The notes: generated from the letters alone by a model not told the origin. A stretch of 64,000 nucleotides of DNA from Variovorax sp. HW608 (GCF_900090195.1 NZ_LT607803.1:2914001-2978000); one strand, 5' to 3'; counted from the first letter of the stretch, positions 41,628 through 50,885 are shown. Translations and numbers: made by a program.

Positions 41628-42857
41628 TCAGTCCGGAAGCAGCGCCCGGCCGTTGTCAACAAACACTTTCCTCAGGATCTCCTGGCTCTTGCCCTCCAGG
41701 CTCCTGACGAAGCTCCCCATCGGGTCCTTGCCGCCCTCGTGATGAGGAAAGTCACTGGCGTAGCAGAACACGTCCTCGAAGCCATAGCGATCGATGTAAG
41801 TGCCGACCGGCTCGAAGTCGAAACACGCGACGCGAAGGTTACGCCGTACATACTCTGAAGGCTTGAGCTTCAGTTTGGTGTGCGACTGCGACGATGGAAA
41901 GGGCGTGCGGCCATAGAAGCGATCCATGTTTTCCGCAAGCGGCCCCACCCAGTGGCCGGTGAATTCCGCGCATCCGAAAACAAGACCGGGATGCCGATCA
42001 AACACGCCTCCCAGCACCATCGTCATCACGTAGTTCTGGATCTGCAGGTGAATATTCGTCAGAGTCCACGGATCGAGCGAGAACTCCGCACCGAGCATCC
42101 ACCCCTTGAATGCCGGGGCGTTGCGCCACTCGAGTGTGGAAAGAAGCTTTTCGCTGATCGAGATATGGCCCACGATGGGGCATTTGGCTGCTGCCAGCAG
42201 AGACCACAAGGGGTCGAGTCGCGGGCTCGCCGGCGATACGCCGCCGGGAGGCTCGTCCGTAGCGAGCATGAAGAGACGCACGCCTTTGCCCACCAGTTCC
42301 TTGGCCTTCTCGTACATCGCCTCCGGCGTCTCATCGATCAGCAGCGCCGTCGGACGCACCCGATCCTGTTCGCGCGAGACGCGCGCGCACCAGTCGTTGT
42401 AGATGTTCATCAGCCGGTAGGCGTAGGCCTTGCGATCACCGGTGATCGATCGAAACACGCTCGGGTCGTCCGCCTTGTTGTAGAGTGCGTGGGCGTAGAT
42501 AGGTGCAATGCCCGGATACATGATCTGGCGATGGACACCGGTGAAGTCCATCACCTCGATGCGTCGCTTGATGTCATAGGAACCGGGCGCCTTCTCCATC
42601 TTGACTTTCCAGACGGACTCCACCGTGATTTCCGTGTCGTCGCCGTCGAGGTCCGGATGTTGGATGATCGCCTCACCCTCATTGCCGGCGTTCAGCAACG
42701 CAGCAGCGAGCGGCTGGACTTCCGCGCCGTACGTATCTCCCCAACGCTTGATCGGCATGGCCTCGTGCCCGTCTGTATCGTTGATCAAGCCTGCGAATGA
42801 CGCGATGGGGTCGGGCAGTTGGTATTTCGTGGACGTCGCTTGCGTAGTGTCTGGCAT
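41628..42857 (-). CDS. Amidohydrolase 2-family metal-dependent hydrolase/decarboxylase
   Basis: A 409-residue TIM-barrel protein of the AmidoH2 group (ACMSD/gamma-resorcylate decarboxylase relatives). Metal or catalytic candidates are the histidine of DTDGHEAMP, VGHISISEK in the middle and the aspartate in CYASDFPHHEGG near the C-terminus. Family reactions are hydrolysis or non-oxidative decarboxylation, or C-C hydrolysis. First gene of the leftward seven-gene operon, 50 bases from the predicted -10 of its box promoter. AAGGAG lies just before the ATG at 42857. Confidence 0.9.
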   Translation of the reverse strand: MPDTTQATSTKYQLPDPIASFAGLINDTDGHEAMPIKRWGDTYGAEVQPLAAALLNAGNEGEAIIQHPDLDGDDTEITVESVWKVKMEKAPGSYDIKRRIEVMDFTGVHRQIMYPGIAPIYAHALYNKADDPSVFRSITGDRKAYAYRLMNIYNDWCARVSREQDRVRPTALLIDETPEAMYEKAKELVGKGVRLFMLATDEPPGGVSPASPRLDPLWSLLAAAKCPIVGHISISEKLLSTLEWRNAPAFKGWMLGAEFSLDPWTLTNIHLQIQNYVMTMVLGGVFDRHPGLVFGCAEFTGHWVGPLAENMDRFYGRTPFPSSQSHTKLKLKPSEYVRRNLRVACFDFEPVGTYIDRYGFEDVFCYASDFPHHEGGKDPMGSFVRSLEGKSQEILRKVFVDNGRALLPD

Positions 42858-42906
42858 GTCTATCTCCTTCATTCACTTCACCGGATCGGTGTGCATCTCG
42901 GACCCG

Positions 42907-42956
42907 AGGTTAGAGTCGGCTATGCCCACCACACAAGCACGTACGAGAAAGTGGGC
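42907..42956 (-). promoter_or_regulatory. Box promoter 3 (leftward)
   Basis: Box at 42932-42956; the minus strand reads CACTTT, then GTACGTGCTTGTG. -35 TTGTGT, 18-base spacer, -10 TAACCT at 42907-42912. It faces the amidohydrolase operon. This copy has two changes in the otherwise constant GTGCGTAC core. Confidence 0.62.
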
Positions 42957-43027
42957 CACTCACCTCCATGTGCGTGAAGGGCGACCGACCTCCATCATCT
43001 CGTCGAGTCCATAGGGGTGAGTGCGCA

Positions 43028-43076
43028 ACGCACCTTCGGGTGCGTACTTGAGGTCCAAGGCCGGATGCCTTCAACT
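43028..43076 (+). promoter_or_regulatory. Box promoter 4 (rightward)
   Basis: Box at 43028-43052 (CACCTT, then GTGCGTACTTGAG), with a perfect CGCACC/GGTGCG palindrome around TTCG. -35 TTGAGG, 17-base spacer, -10 TCAACT at 43071-43076. It faces flavin-reductase copy B and the acyl-CoA dehydrogenase operon. Confidence 0.62.
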
Positions 43077-43101
43077 CCATTCCGAAATGGACACACGACT
43101 G

Positions 43102-43731
43102 ATGCAGCACATTCCACATCGCGCGAGGCAGGGAACGTTTGTTCCTTTGATTGTCGGGATAGGGGGCACGGCGAGGGCCGGCTCAACAACGGAGGTGGCC
43201 CTGCGCTTTGCGCTGGATGCGGCGCAGCGCGCGGGCGCCCAGACCGCGATCGTGGCCGGGCCCCTGCTGGAGTTCCCGATGTACTCGCAGGACAGGACGG
43301 AGCGTTGCTCCAGCGCGAGCGAAATGATCTCTCTGCTGCGCCGATGTCACGGGGTCATCGTCGCGTCGCCTGGCTATCACGGCTCGGTATCGGGCCTCAT
43401 CAAGAATGCGCTGGACTACGTTGAAGACATGCGCGAGGACGAAGCGGCGTACCTGGACGGTCGTGCGGTGGGCTGCGTAGCCTGCGCTTTCGGATGGCAG
43501 GCCACCGGCAGCACGCTGGCCGCGTTGCGATCGATCGTGCATGCGCTTCGCGGCTGGCCGACGCCCGTTGGCGTGGCAGTCAACAGCAGTTCGCAGATCT
43601 TCGACACCGAGGGCAACTGCCTGGACAGCGCGATCAGCAAGCAACTGCAGCTGATGGCCAGACAGGTCGTCGAGTTCGCACGCATGCGTGATGGGGCGGG
43701 CGAGTACGAGAAGCTTGTGATCAATAACTGA
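43102..43731 (+). CDS. NADPH-dependent FMN reductase family protein, copy B
   Basis: Same flavodoxin-fold reductase as copy A, identical from TFVPLIVGIGG to RDGAG, ending with a different tail (EYEKLVINN). The native ATG of copy A is not part of the duplication, so this copy uses a new, poorly marked start: ATG 43102 or 43087, neither with a good Shine-Dalgarno. It is first in the rightward operon, and the new promoter carries the island's regulatory box. The duplication thus brought a flavin reductase under the island's control. Confidence 0.85.
   Translation: MQHIPHRARQGTFVPLIVGIGGTARAGSTTEVALRFALDAAQRAGAQTAIVAGPLLEFPMYSQDRTERCSSASEMISLLRRCHGVIVASPGYHGSVSGLIKNALDYVEDMREDEAAYLDGRAVGCVACAFGWQATGSTLAALRSIVHALRGWPTPVGVAVNSSSQIFDTEGNCLDSAISKQLQLMARQVVEFARMRDGAGEYEKLVINN
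43135..43702 (+). repeat. 568-bp inverted duplication, copy B
   Basis: Partner of 32526-33093. Gap-free match across the full length. As inverted repeats flanking about 10 kb they could support inversion of the segment containing the LuxR/MalT-like regulator and the seven-gene operon. Confidence 0.95.
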
Positions 43732-43757
43732 GGCTGCACCAGAAAGCCAATAACACG

Positions 43758-44936
43758 ATGACCACGCAACCCGACACCCTGGAAAGCATCGATCCGGCTC
43801 AATTCCGCGCTGAAGTACGTGCGTTTCTCGATCAGGCTTTGACCCCCCAATTGCGGCAGGCCGGATCCGGGCAGATCGGTGTCTTCTCGCCACCCGAGAT
43901 TGGGCGCCTGTGGCACCGCAGACTTTACGAGCGCGGTTGGATCACGCCCACGTGGCCCTTGGAGCACGGAGGCCGAGGCTGGGGGCCGCAGCAGAGATTG
44001 ATCTTCGAGCAGGAGTGTGCGTTAGCGAACGCGCCCACGCTATCGTCGGCAGGCCTGCTTATGCTCGGGCCCCTGCTCATCCACTTCGGCACGGCGGAAC
44101 AGAAGGCGCGCTTCCTGCCGCGCCTGCGATCGGGAGAAGACTATTGGTGTCAGGGCTACTCGGAGCCCGGCGCCGGCTCGGATCTTGCGGCACTGCGTTG
44201 CCGCGCCCGCCGTGAGGGCGACGACTACATCATCGACGGCACCAAGATATGGACCACGCACGCCCATTGCGCAGACTGGATATTCGTGCTTGTGCGCACC
44301 TCGACGCATGAGCGCCCGCAGCAGGGCATCAGCTTCCTTCTGGTCGACCTGCGCTCGCCGGGAGTGACGGTCGAGCCGATCATCAGCATGTCCGGCGAGC
44401 ACGAGGTCAATCAGGTCTTCTTCGACGGCGTGCGAACTGCAGCGGCCAACCGAATCGGCGAAGAGGGCGACGGCTGGACCATCGCCAAGCGTCTGCTCGA
44501 ATTCGAGCGCAGTGGCGTCTACGGCCCGCGCGTCCGTCGAATGCTGGCTCATGCGCGACGGCTCACCCAGAAAGACGGGCGGCGCTGGCGAGATGCGGAC
44601 TTTCGTCGCCGCTTTGCGGAAATCGCTATCGAGTGCGATGCACTCGAGGCCGGCGAGCTGCGCATCCTGCTCGGAAGCGAAGCAAAGAGCAGCGGGGTGA
44701 CGACCTCCCTCCTCAAGCTGGCCGGCACCGAGACGCTCCAGCGCGCGACCGAACTGTGCGTCCTGGCGGGAGGTCCCGGTTCGATGTACGCGCACGATCC
44801 CACGAGGCGGGATGGGACAGCTCACGAGGCAACGGTGGCGATGGCGCGGTACCTGAACACGCGGGCCGCCACGATTTACGGTGGATCCAGCGAGGTCCAG
44901 CGGAACATCCTCGCAAAGATTGCGTTGGACCTGTAA
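43758..44936 (+). CDS. Acyl-CoA dehydrogenase, catalytic-type subunit
   Basis: A 392-residue FAD-dependent acyl-CoA dehydrogenase. Landmarks are CQGYSEPGAGSDLAALRCRA, DYIIDGTKIWTTHAHCADWI and C-terminal TIYGGSSEVQRNILAKIAL. It resembles the FadE/ChsE group that desaturates branched or polycyclic acyl side chains. It lies 26 bases after the reductase and 60 bases before a second, divergent dehydrogenase. Adjacent pairs of this kind form alpha2beta2 heterotetramers in steroid side-chain degradation (established for Mycobacterium ChsE1-ChsE2); applying that here is inference. Confidence 0.9.
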   Translation: MTTQPDTLESIDPAQFRAEVRAFLDQALTPQLRQAGSGQIGVFSPPEIGRLWHRRLYERGWITPTWPLEHGGRGWGPQQRLIFEQECALANAPTLSSAGLLMLGPLLIHFGTAEQKARFLPRLRSGEDYWCQGYSEPGAGSDLAALRCRARREGDDYIIDGTKIWTTHAHCADWIFVLVRTSTHERPQQGISFLLVDLRSPGVTVEPIISMSGEHEVNQVFFDGVRTAAANRIGEEGDGWTIAKRLLEFERSGVYGPRVRRMLAHARRLTQKDGRRWRDADFRRRFAEIAIECDALEAGELRILLGSEAKSSGVTTSLLKLAGTETLQRATELCVLAGGPGSMYAHDPTRRDGTAHEATVAMARYLNTRAATIYGGSSEVQRNILAKIALDL

Positions 44937-44996
44937 CGCTGAGGCGAACGTGGGAATCGGCAAATTGGGCATGGCAATGTCGACACAGGGATCGAT

Positions 44997-46148
44997 ATGG
45001 ATGGCACACTGAGTGATGAGCAGCGCATGCTGCGCGAAATGGTGGAGCGGCTGGCCGCCGAGCGTCATGGGCTTGACGTCCGGCGCACAGCCATCCTCCA
45101 CGAACAGGGCTTTCATCGTCCGTTCTGGGAGGAACTCGGGCAACTGGGAATCCTTGGCGCGACATTGCCCGAGGGATGCGGCGGTTCAGGCGCGGATCCA
45201 GCGGCTGCAATGATGGTCATGTCGGCGTTCGGCAAGAACCTCGTGATCGCACCCTACGTCTCGACGGTGATTTGCGCGGCCGCACTTCTCGCCCGGGTTG
45301 GTACGACTGCTCAGCAAGAGCGGTATCTTCCAGCTGTCATCGGCGGCACCAGCGTCATCGCGTTCGCATGTGACGTCGCGAATGACGCTGCTCACATCAA
45401 TGCACTCCAAGCGTCGGCCTGGCCGACCGCGGGTGGATTCGAAATCGAGGCGCACAAGACGGCTGTCGTGGGCGGGATTTGGAGCGACCACGTCATCGTC
45501 ATTGCGAAGATAGAAGCCGAGGGTGGTGCAATCGGTGCTTTCATCCTGCCTGTCGATGCACCCGGTCTCGGGATGCGCCACGCTCGAACCATCGATGGTG
45601 GCAGCGCCTCGACGATACATCTGCACAAGGCATTCGTACCGGACAGCGCCCGGATAGGCGGGCGCCACGATCTTCGGGAAGCGATCGAGCGTATCTGCGA
45701 CGAAGCGACCGCTATGCTCTGCGCGGACGCGGCTGGATCGATGGACGCCCTCCTGCGCGCTACAGTCGAGTACGCGCGCACACGCAAGCAGTTCGGCAAA
45801 CCGATCGGTTCGTTTCAGGCGTTGCAGCACCGCATGGTGGACATGCTGCTGGCGTGCGAGCAGGCTTCATCCATCACGCAGCGAGCCGTATCGACGCTCG
45901 ATGGTGATCCGGCCGAGCGGCGGTCCGCGGTTTCCGCAGCGAAGGCACTCGTCGGGAAGGCCGGCCGGATGGTGGCTCAGGCGGCCGTTCAGATACACGG
46001 CGGCATCGGAATCACCGATGAGTTGGACGTAAGTCACCACTTCCGCCGCATCGAAATGATCAATCTCCAGTACGGCACGGTCGATCAGCATCTGCAGCGC
46101 TATGCCGAACTGCTCGACGCACAAGGGAGTTCCAGCCATGTCCGCTGA
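44997..46148 (+). CDS. Acyl-CoA dehydrogenase, second subunit
   Basis: A 383-residue acyl-CoA dehydrogenase-fold protein, more divergent than the preceding one. N-terminal LSDEQRMLREMVERLAAERH and the C-terminal AVQIHGGIGITDELDVSHHF with IEMINLQYGTVDQHL are characteristic of the partner-type FadE subunits. The usual middle FAD motif (EPGAGSD-like) is replaced by ACDVANDAAHI, suggesting altered cofactor or substrate contacts. Probable partner of the upstream dehydrogenase. The stop overlaps the next start by 11 bases. Confidence 0.88.
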   Translation: MDGTLSDEQRMLREMVERLAAERHGLDVRRTAILHEQGFHRPFWEELGQLGILGATLPEGCGGSGADPAAAMMVMSAFGKNLVIAPYVSTVICAAALLARVGTTAQQERYLPAVIGGTSVIAFACDVANDAAHINALQASAWPTAGGFEIEAHKTAVVGGIWSDHVIVIAKIEAEGGAIGAFILPVDAPGLGMRHARTIDGGSASTIHLHKAFVPDSARIGGRHDLREAIERICDEATAMLCADAAGSMDALLRATVEYARTRKQFGKPIGSFQALQHRMVDMLLACEQASSITQRAVSTLDGDPAERRSAVSAAKALVGKAGRMVAQAAVQIHGGIGITDELDVSHHFRRIEMINLQYGTVDQHLQRYAELLDAQGSSSHVR

Positions 46149-46578
46149 GCCGATTCGGAGTGCGGAGGTACCGGTCGTGCCGTTCCTGGTTATTGGCGCC
46201 GATGCCAGCGCCCACCTGGTCGGTTCGCGCTGCCAGGGCTGCGGCGCCACCATTCCCGGAAAGCGCAGCGTGTGCATGGCGTGCGGCGCCCGCTCCGGCC
46301 TCTCGCCGGTTCGGCTCGCCGAGCGGGGGCGCCTGTACAGCTACACCGTTGTACATCGCAGCTTCCCCGGCGTGAAGACACCCTTTGTCGCGGCCATCGT
46401 CAACCTGGACGGTGGCGGAACCCTGAAGGGCACGCTTCTGGGGGTTGCGCCCGATCCTCAGGCCTTGCCCTACGACATGCCTGTGAAAGTCGTCTACCGG
46501 GAATCGGGTCAAAAGGCGGCCAGCGGCTCCCCCTTCTTGGCCTACTACTTCGTCCCGTCAACCGGAGATCAAACATGA
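46138..46578 (+). CDS. DUF35 OB-fold/zinc-ribbon protein
   Basis: A 146-residue protein with an N-terminal zinc ribbon (CQGCG then CMACG, about residues 32-52) and an OB-fold (ERGRLYSYTVVHRSFPGVKT, FVAAIVNLDGGGTLKGTLLG). DUF35 proteins partner with thiolase-like enzymes; in steroid degradation a DUF35 domain activates the Ltp2 aldolase, and in archaea HMG-CoA synthase/thiolase. It overlaps both neighbours and directly precedes a thiolase, exactly the expected pair. Confidence 0.9.
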   Translation: MSAEPIRSAEVPVVPFLVIGADASAHLVGSRCQGCGATIPGKRSVCMACGARSGLSPVRLAERGRLYSYTVVHRSFPGVKTPFVAAIVNLDGGGTLKGTLLGVAPDPQALPYDMPVKVVYRESGQKAASGSPFLAYYFVPSTGDQT

Positions 46579-47729
46579 CCGAAGCCTATATCGTCGGGAT
46601 CGACATGATCGCATTTGGGCGCTACCCGGGGCGCACCGTGGCCGAGCTCGGCGCGGAAGCCGCGCTGCTTGCCTTGGACGACGCTGGCCTCGGAATTCGA
46701 GACATGCAGGCACTTTATTGCGGCAACCTTCTGGAAGCGCATCTGATGCTGGGCCAGCGCATCCTCCGGGAGATCGGGCTCACCGGAATCCCGGTGATCA
46801 ACACCGCCAATGCCTGCGCCACCGGTGCTACTGCGTTTCGCGAAGGTCTCATTGCAGTGAAGGCCGGGCTCCACGAACTAGTGCTTGTCGTCGGCGTGGA
46901 GCAGATGGGCCGCGGCCTGCTGGGCGGAAGTTCCCGCCCGGATGGCTTCGTCGAGGAAGGTGTCCTCGGATCGAGCACCATGCCTGCCATGTTCGCTCAG
47001 ATCGGCGTCGAGCATGCGCGCAAGTACGGCACCACCTTCGAGCAGTTCGCCAAGGTGGCGGTCAAGAATCACCATCACTCGACAATGAACCCCAAGGCCA
47101 TGAGCCGGCGCGAGACTTTGCTGCGAGAGGTGATGGAGTCGGAAATGATCTCGTGGCCCAACACGAAGTTGATGTGCTCGATCAACGTGGACGGGGCGGC
47201 GGCCGCCGTGATCGCCTCGAGGTCAGTGGCACAACGCCTCGGTCTTCTGGGCCGGGCAGTGCGAGTGCGGGCCTCGGAGATGACTTCCGGACCGTACACC
47301 CCACAGGAATTCGCCATCCCTGATTTCAATCAGGTCACCCGCAACTGCGCGCGTGCCGCCTACGAAGGGGCAGGCATAGGGCCGGATGACCTGGACCTGG
47401 TCGAGCTTCATGACTGCTTCGCCACGGCTGAGCTGATCCACTACGAAAACCTCGGCCTGTGCCCGGATGGAGACGCGGGCCGAATGATCGACGCCGGCGA
47501 GACTGCGCTGGGAGGGCGCATCCCAGTCAACGTATCAGGCGGTCTGCTGTCGAAGGGCCATCCGCTCGGTGCCACGGGCATCGCCAACCTCTACGAGGTT
47601 GCGACGCACCTGCGAGGCTCGGCAGGGACACGGCAAGTGGAAGCCGCTCGCATCGGCCTGACGCATGTCGTCGGCGGCTCGCCCGGACGCGGGTCGGCCT
47701 GCGTGGTCCACATTCTCGAGAAGGCTTGA
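46575..47729 (+). CDS. SCP-x/Ltp2-like thiolase-fold enzyme
   Basis: A 384-residue thiolase superfamily protein. The nucleophile candidate is the cysteine in TANACATGATAF (about residue 79). HDCFATAE supplies a histidine near residue 278 and SKGHPLGATG another near 318. The C-terminal GGSPGRGSACVV lacks the second thiolase cysteine, as in SCP-x thiolases and Ltp aldolases. With the coupled DUF35 gene (4-base overlap) it likely performs thiolytic or retro-aldol side-chain cleavage. Confidence 0.9.
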   Translation: MTEAYIVGIDMIAFGRYPGRTVAELGAEAALLALDDAGLGIRDMQALYCGNLLEAHLMLGQRILREIGLTGIPVINTANACATGATAFREGLIAVKAGLHELVLVVGVEQMGRGLLGGSSRPDGFVEEGVLGSSTMPAMFAQIGVEHARKYGTTFEQFAKVAVKNHHHSTMNPKAMSRRETLLREVMESEMISWPNTKLMCSINVDGAAAAVIASRSVAQRLGLLGRAVRVRASEMTSGPYTPQEFAIPDFNQVTRNCARAAYEGAGIGPDDLDLVELHDCFATAELIHYENLGLCPDGDAGRMIDAGETALGGRIPVNVSGGLLSKGHPLGATGIANLYEVATHLRGSAGTRQVEAARIGLTHVVGGSPGRGSACVVHILEKA

Positions 47730-48398
47730 GTCCCGCATCCCTGGGACTCAGCGGCGCTTCACTCGCGCCAATTCAAGGCGAGCACGAAGCCCCGCCGGCG
47801 CACGAGATGCTTTGGTTGCTGGAGATCAGGCCGTAGGCCAGCCCGGTGCAGGCATGGCCGTCGTCCGTCACGACGTAGGCGTCCGGTGAAGTCAACTTGA
47901 CGCCGGCCTCTGTTTCGAACCCCGCCAGAGTCAGTCGGTTGCGGTCCCTGCATGCCATCGGTGCGGCAGTCGTCGATCCGGTGCGTGAGCAGCGCGCTGG
48001 AGGACACCTTCAGGTACGCATAGCGCCGAGAGGTCCAAGCGCATGACCGCCGCGGCGCGCTCGCCTGCTCGCATGTGTTGGCGCAGCAGGGCGAAAGACC
48101 AAGGACATTGTCCGCAAGGTCAAGCGGATGCCCATCTCTCGTTCAGCGACCTCGCGCGGCGCACGGCTTGTCGCACAACACTGCGAAGAAATGGGTCAAG
48201 GCACCCGCGAAGATCGAGTCGCGATACCAGGAATATGCAGGCAGCTACCGCCGGCTGCCCGACTTCAATCGGGCTTGGCGGTAAGGGAAAGGCCAGTGCG
48301 ACAGACAAGGCGTTCGTGCCGCTCGCGTCCCCGAGGTCAGTTCACTCGACAGGTTCAGGGAAATGCGTCCTTCTTCGGGGGTACGAGACGATGGGCTG
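47730..48398. other. Gene-free stretch with transposase debris
   Basis: About 670 bases between the convergent thiolase and RND genes. Except for an IS21-like HTH remnant (separate entry) there is no supported gene. A 61-codon minus-strand frame (47773-47958; LTLAGFETEAGVKLTSPDAY, then VVTDDGHACTGLAYGLI) has protein-like composition but no start signal or family. Confidence 0.45.
48095..48245 (+). pseudogene. IstA-like transposase N-terminal remnant
   Basis: Pieces in two frames read TKDIVRKVKRMPIS and GLSHNTAKKWVKAPAKIE. Together they resemble the helix-turn-helix start of IS21/IstA-type transposases. A frameshift separates them and no catalytic domain follows. Confidence 0.45.
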
Positions 48399-50885
48399 CT
48401 ACGACATCGCCTCGGTAGCCGCCGGGCATGCTCGAGCTTCGAGCACGGGGGGATCGGAAGCTCGCGCCTTGGAGCTTGAACCGACGCGAGGCAAAAGGAA
48501 ATGCGACAACGCCGGGATCAGAATCAGCGCGCCGATCATGTTCCAAAGAAACATGAACGTCAGCATGATGCCCATGTCCGCCTGGAACTTGATCGGGGAC
48601 CAGGCCCAGGTCACCACGCCGGCGGCGAGCGTGATCCCCACCAGTCCGACCACCTTTCCAGTGAATGCAATCGCCCGCCGATATGCCTCTAGCAGGGTCA
48701 GACCTTCGCGCTGCTGAGCAAGTTGGATGCTCAGCAGATAGAGTGCATAGTCCACCCCGATGCCCACCCCCAGTGCCACAACCGGCAAGGTGGCGACCTT
48801 CAGGCCAATACCAAGCTTGACCATGAGTGCCTCTGCCAGAACCGACGTCAGCACCAGTGGCAATACCGCCACTACCACCGCGCGCCAGGTGCGGAAGGTG
48901 ACGGCGCACAGCAGGATGACCGCTGCGTACACGTAGAGAAGCATCCTGGCATTCGCGTCCCGAACCACGATATTGGTTGCCGCCTCGACGCCGGCGTTGC
49001 CCGCTGCCAGCAAGAACTGACGCCCCTGAGTGTCGTGCTCCGCCGCGAATTGCCGTGCCACCTCCGTGACCCGATTGAGGGTTTCTGCCTTGTGATCGGA
49101 CAGGTAGGCGAGCACCGGCAACATCGAACAAGCGCTGTTGAGGTACTCCGAGCTCCAGTTCAAGGCATTGGAGATCTGCGTGTCGAGGATCCGTTGATCG
49201 ACATCGACCGTCATCCACTTCGGATTGCCCTCGAAACTGCCCACGACATACGATCTCACCGTATCCGCCAAAGAGACGGTGCGCTGTACACCGGGAACCT
49301 GGGCCAGCGCCCAGCTCAAGCGATCCGCTTCAATCAGCGTCTCGCGGGTGCTGCACTGGTCGGGCGCCGTCTTCACCATCACCGCGAACACGTCGCTCGA
49401 TACGCCGTAATGCGAGGTGATGTAGGCATTGTCCCGGTTGTAGCGCGAGTCCGCCCTCAGCTCCGGTGCCCCGGCCTCCAGGTCGCCAATCTGGACGTCC
49501 CTGCTCACCACCAGGCCAACGACGCCCATGACCAAGGCACCGGAGATGGCCACTGCCGCAAAGCGAAGCTGGGTGAACTTCTCGATCGCAATCCAAAGCC
49601 TGCCCAGTCGTCTGCCATCGACCTCGGCCGCGTCCTCGCGCAGACTGCGCAGCGCAGCCGTCTGGCTGACGCCGACATAGGACAGCAAGACAGGCAGCAG
49701 AATGAGATTGGTCAGGATGAGCATGCCCACTCCGAGACTTGCACCAAGGGCAAGATCCCGGATCGCGGGGATATCGATGACCATCAGAACCGCAAAGCCT
49801 ACGGCGTCCGCCAGCAAGGCGGTCAGGCCAGGGAGAAAGAGCCGTCGAAACGTGTACCGTGCCGCCACCAGGCGATGTGTCCCCCTTCCGATGTCCTGCA
49901 TCACTCCGTTCATCTTCTGTGCTCCATGGCTGACGCCAATGGCAAACACGAGAAACGGCACCAGGATCGAAAACGGGTCGAGCACCTGGCCAAAGAGCGC
50001 GATCACGCCGAGCTGCCACACGACAGCGATCAACGAGCATGTCAACACCAATGCGGTGCTTCGGATGCATCGCGTGAAGGACAGCAGGATTGCGGCGACA
50101 ACCAGCGCGGCAGCCACGAAGAACCACATGACCTTGTTCAGACCATCGATGAGCGTGCCCACAAGGGCGGCAAAGCCGGTGACGTAAATGCGCGCGCCTG
50201 TCCCTGTGGATCCGGGTCCCTCGTGTTCGCTTCGGATACGCTTCAGGCCATCCCAGAACTCCTTGTATCCACCCTTTTGCGCCGACTCAGCGCTTTGCGG
50301 CAGAAGCGGCACCACGATCGTCCCCGAGCGAAAGTCGTCCGCCACGAGGCTTCCGACCACGCCGGCGCGACCGATGTTCAGGCGCAGCTCGTCGATCGCC
50401 TTCGGCGTCCCATCGAATCGGGCCGGCATGACAGGGCCACCCACGAAGCCCTCCTCGGTCACCTCAGTCCACCTCACGACGGGTGTCCAGATGGATTTCA
50501 TCCATGCCCGATCGACCCCGGGGAGCAGGAAGACTTCATCATTGATCTTGGCAAACTGCTCGAGAAACCCCTTGTCGAACAGATCACCACTGGGGTTCTC
50601 AACGACGATGCGCACCGAATCACCGAGGCCGCGCAGCTCGGCTCGGTTCTTCAGATAATTCTGGATGTACGGATGGGACTGCGGCAGCATCCTCTCGAAG
50701 CTCGCCCCGAGCATCAGCCCTCTGAACTGCAGCGCGAGAACCGCGCTCAACATCAGGCACGCCAGCATGACCCACGCGCGGTGGTTGAAGATCAACCTCT
50801 CCAAGCGATTGCCGGATCCAGGGTCGAAGTCCGCCAGGTTGGCGGTGACCGGCATTTGAGCCGCATTTCCGGTGACTGCTTCCAT
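48399..50885 (-). CDS. RND/MMPL-family exporter-like membrane protein
   Basis: An 828-residue protein with two repeats, each of a helix, a large periplasmic loop and five clustered helices (about 12 helices in all). Recognisable segments are LACLMLSAVLALQFRGLMLG at the start, FLVFAIGVSHGAQKMNGVMQ and VALGVGIGVDYALYLLSIQL in the membrane domains. Members in DUF1302/DUF1329 clusters are thought to move hydrophobic substrates across the envelope. It ends the operon after the YCF48-like gene (42-base gap). Confidence 0.9.
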   Translation of the reverse strand: MEAVTGNAAQMPVTANLADFDPGSGNRLERLIFNHRAWVMLACLMLSAVLALQFRGLMLGASFERMLPQSHPYIQNYLKNRAELRGLGDSVRIVVENPSGDLFDKGFLEQFAKINDEVFLLPGVDRAWMKSIWTPVVRWTEVTEEGFVGGPVMPARFDGTPKAIDELRLNIGRAGVVGSLVADDFRSGTIVVPLLPQSAESAQKGGYKEFWDGLKRIRSEHEGPGSTGTGARIYVTGFAALVGTLIDGLNKVMWFFVAAALVVAAILLSFTRCIRSTALVLTCSLIAVVWQLGVIALFGQVLDPFSILVPFLVFAIGVSHGAQKMNGVMQDIGRGTHRLVAARYTFRRLFLPGLTALLADAVGFAVLMVIDIPAIRDLALGASLGVGMLILTNLILLPVLLSYVGVSQTAALRSLREDAAEVDGRRLGRLWIAIEKFTQLRFAAVAISGALVMGVVGLVVSRDVQIGDLEAGAPELRADSRYNRDNAYITSHYGVSSDVFAVMVKTAPDQCSTRETLIEADRLSWALAQVPGVQRTVSLADTVRSYVVGSFEGNPKWMTVDVDQRILDTQISNALNWSSEYLNSACSMLPVLAYLSDHKAETLNRVTEVARQFAAEHDTQGRQFLLAAGNAGVEAATNIVVRDANARMLLYVYAAVILLCAVTFRTWRAVVVAVLPLVLTSVLAEALMVKLGIGLKVATLPVVALGVGIGVDYALYLLSIQLAQQREGLTLLEAYRRAIAFTGKVVGLVGITLAAGVVTWAWSPIKFQADMGIMLTFMFLWNMIGALILIPALSHFLLPRVGSSSKARASDPPVLEARACPAATEAMS

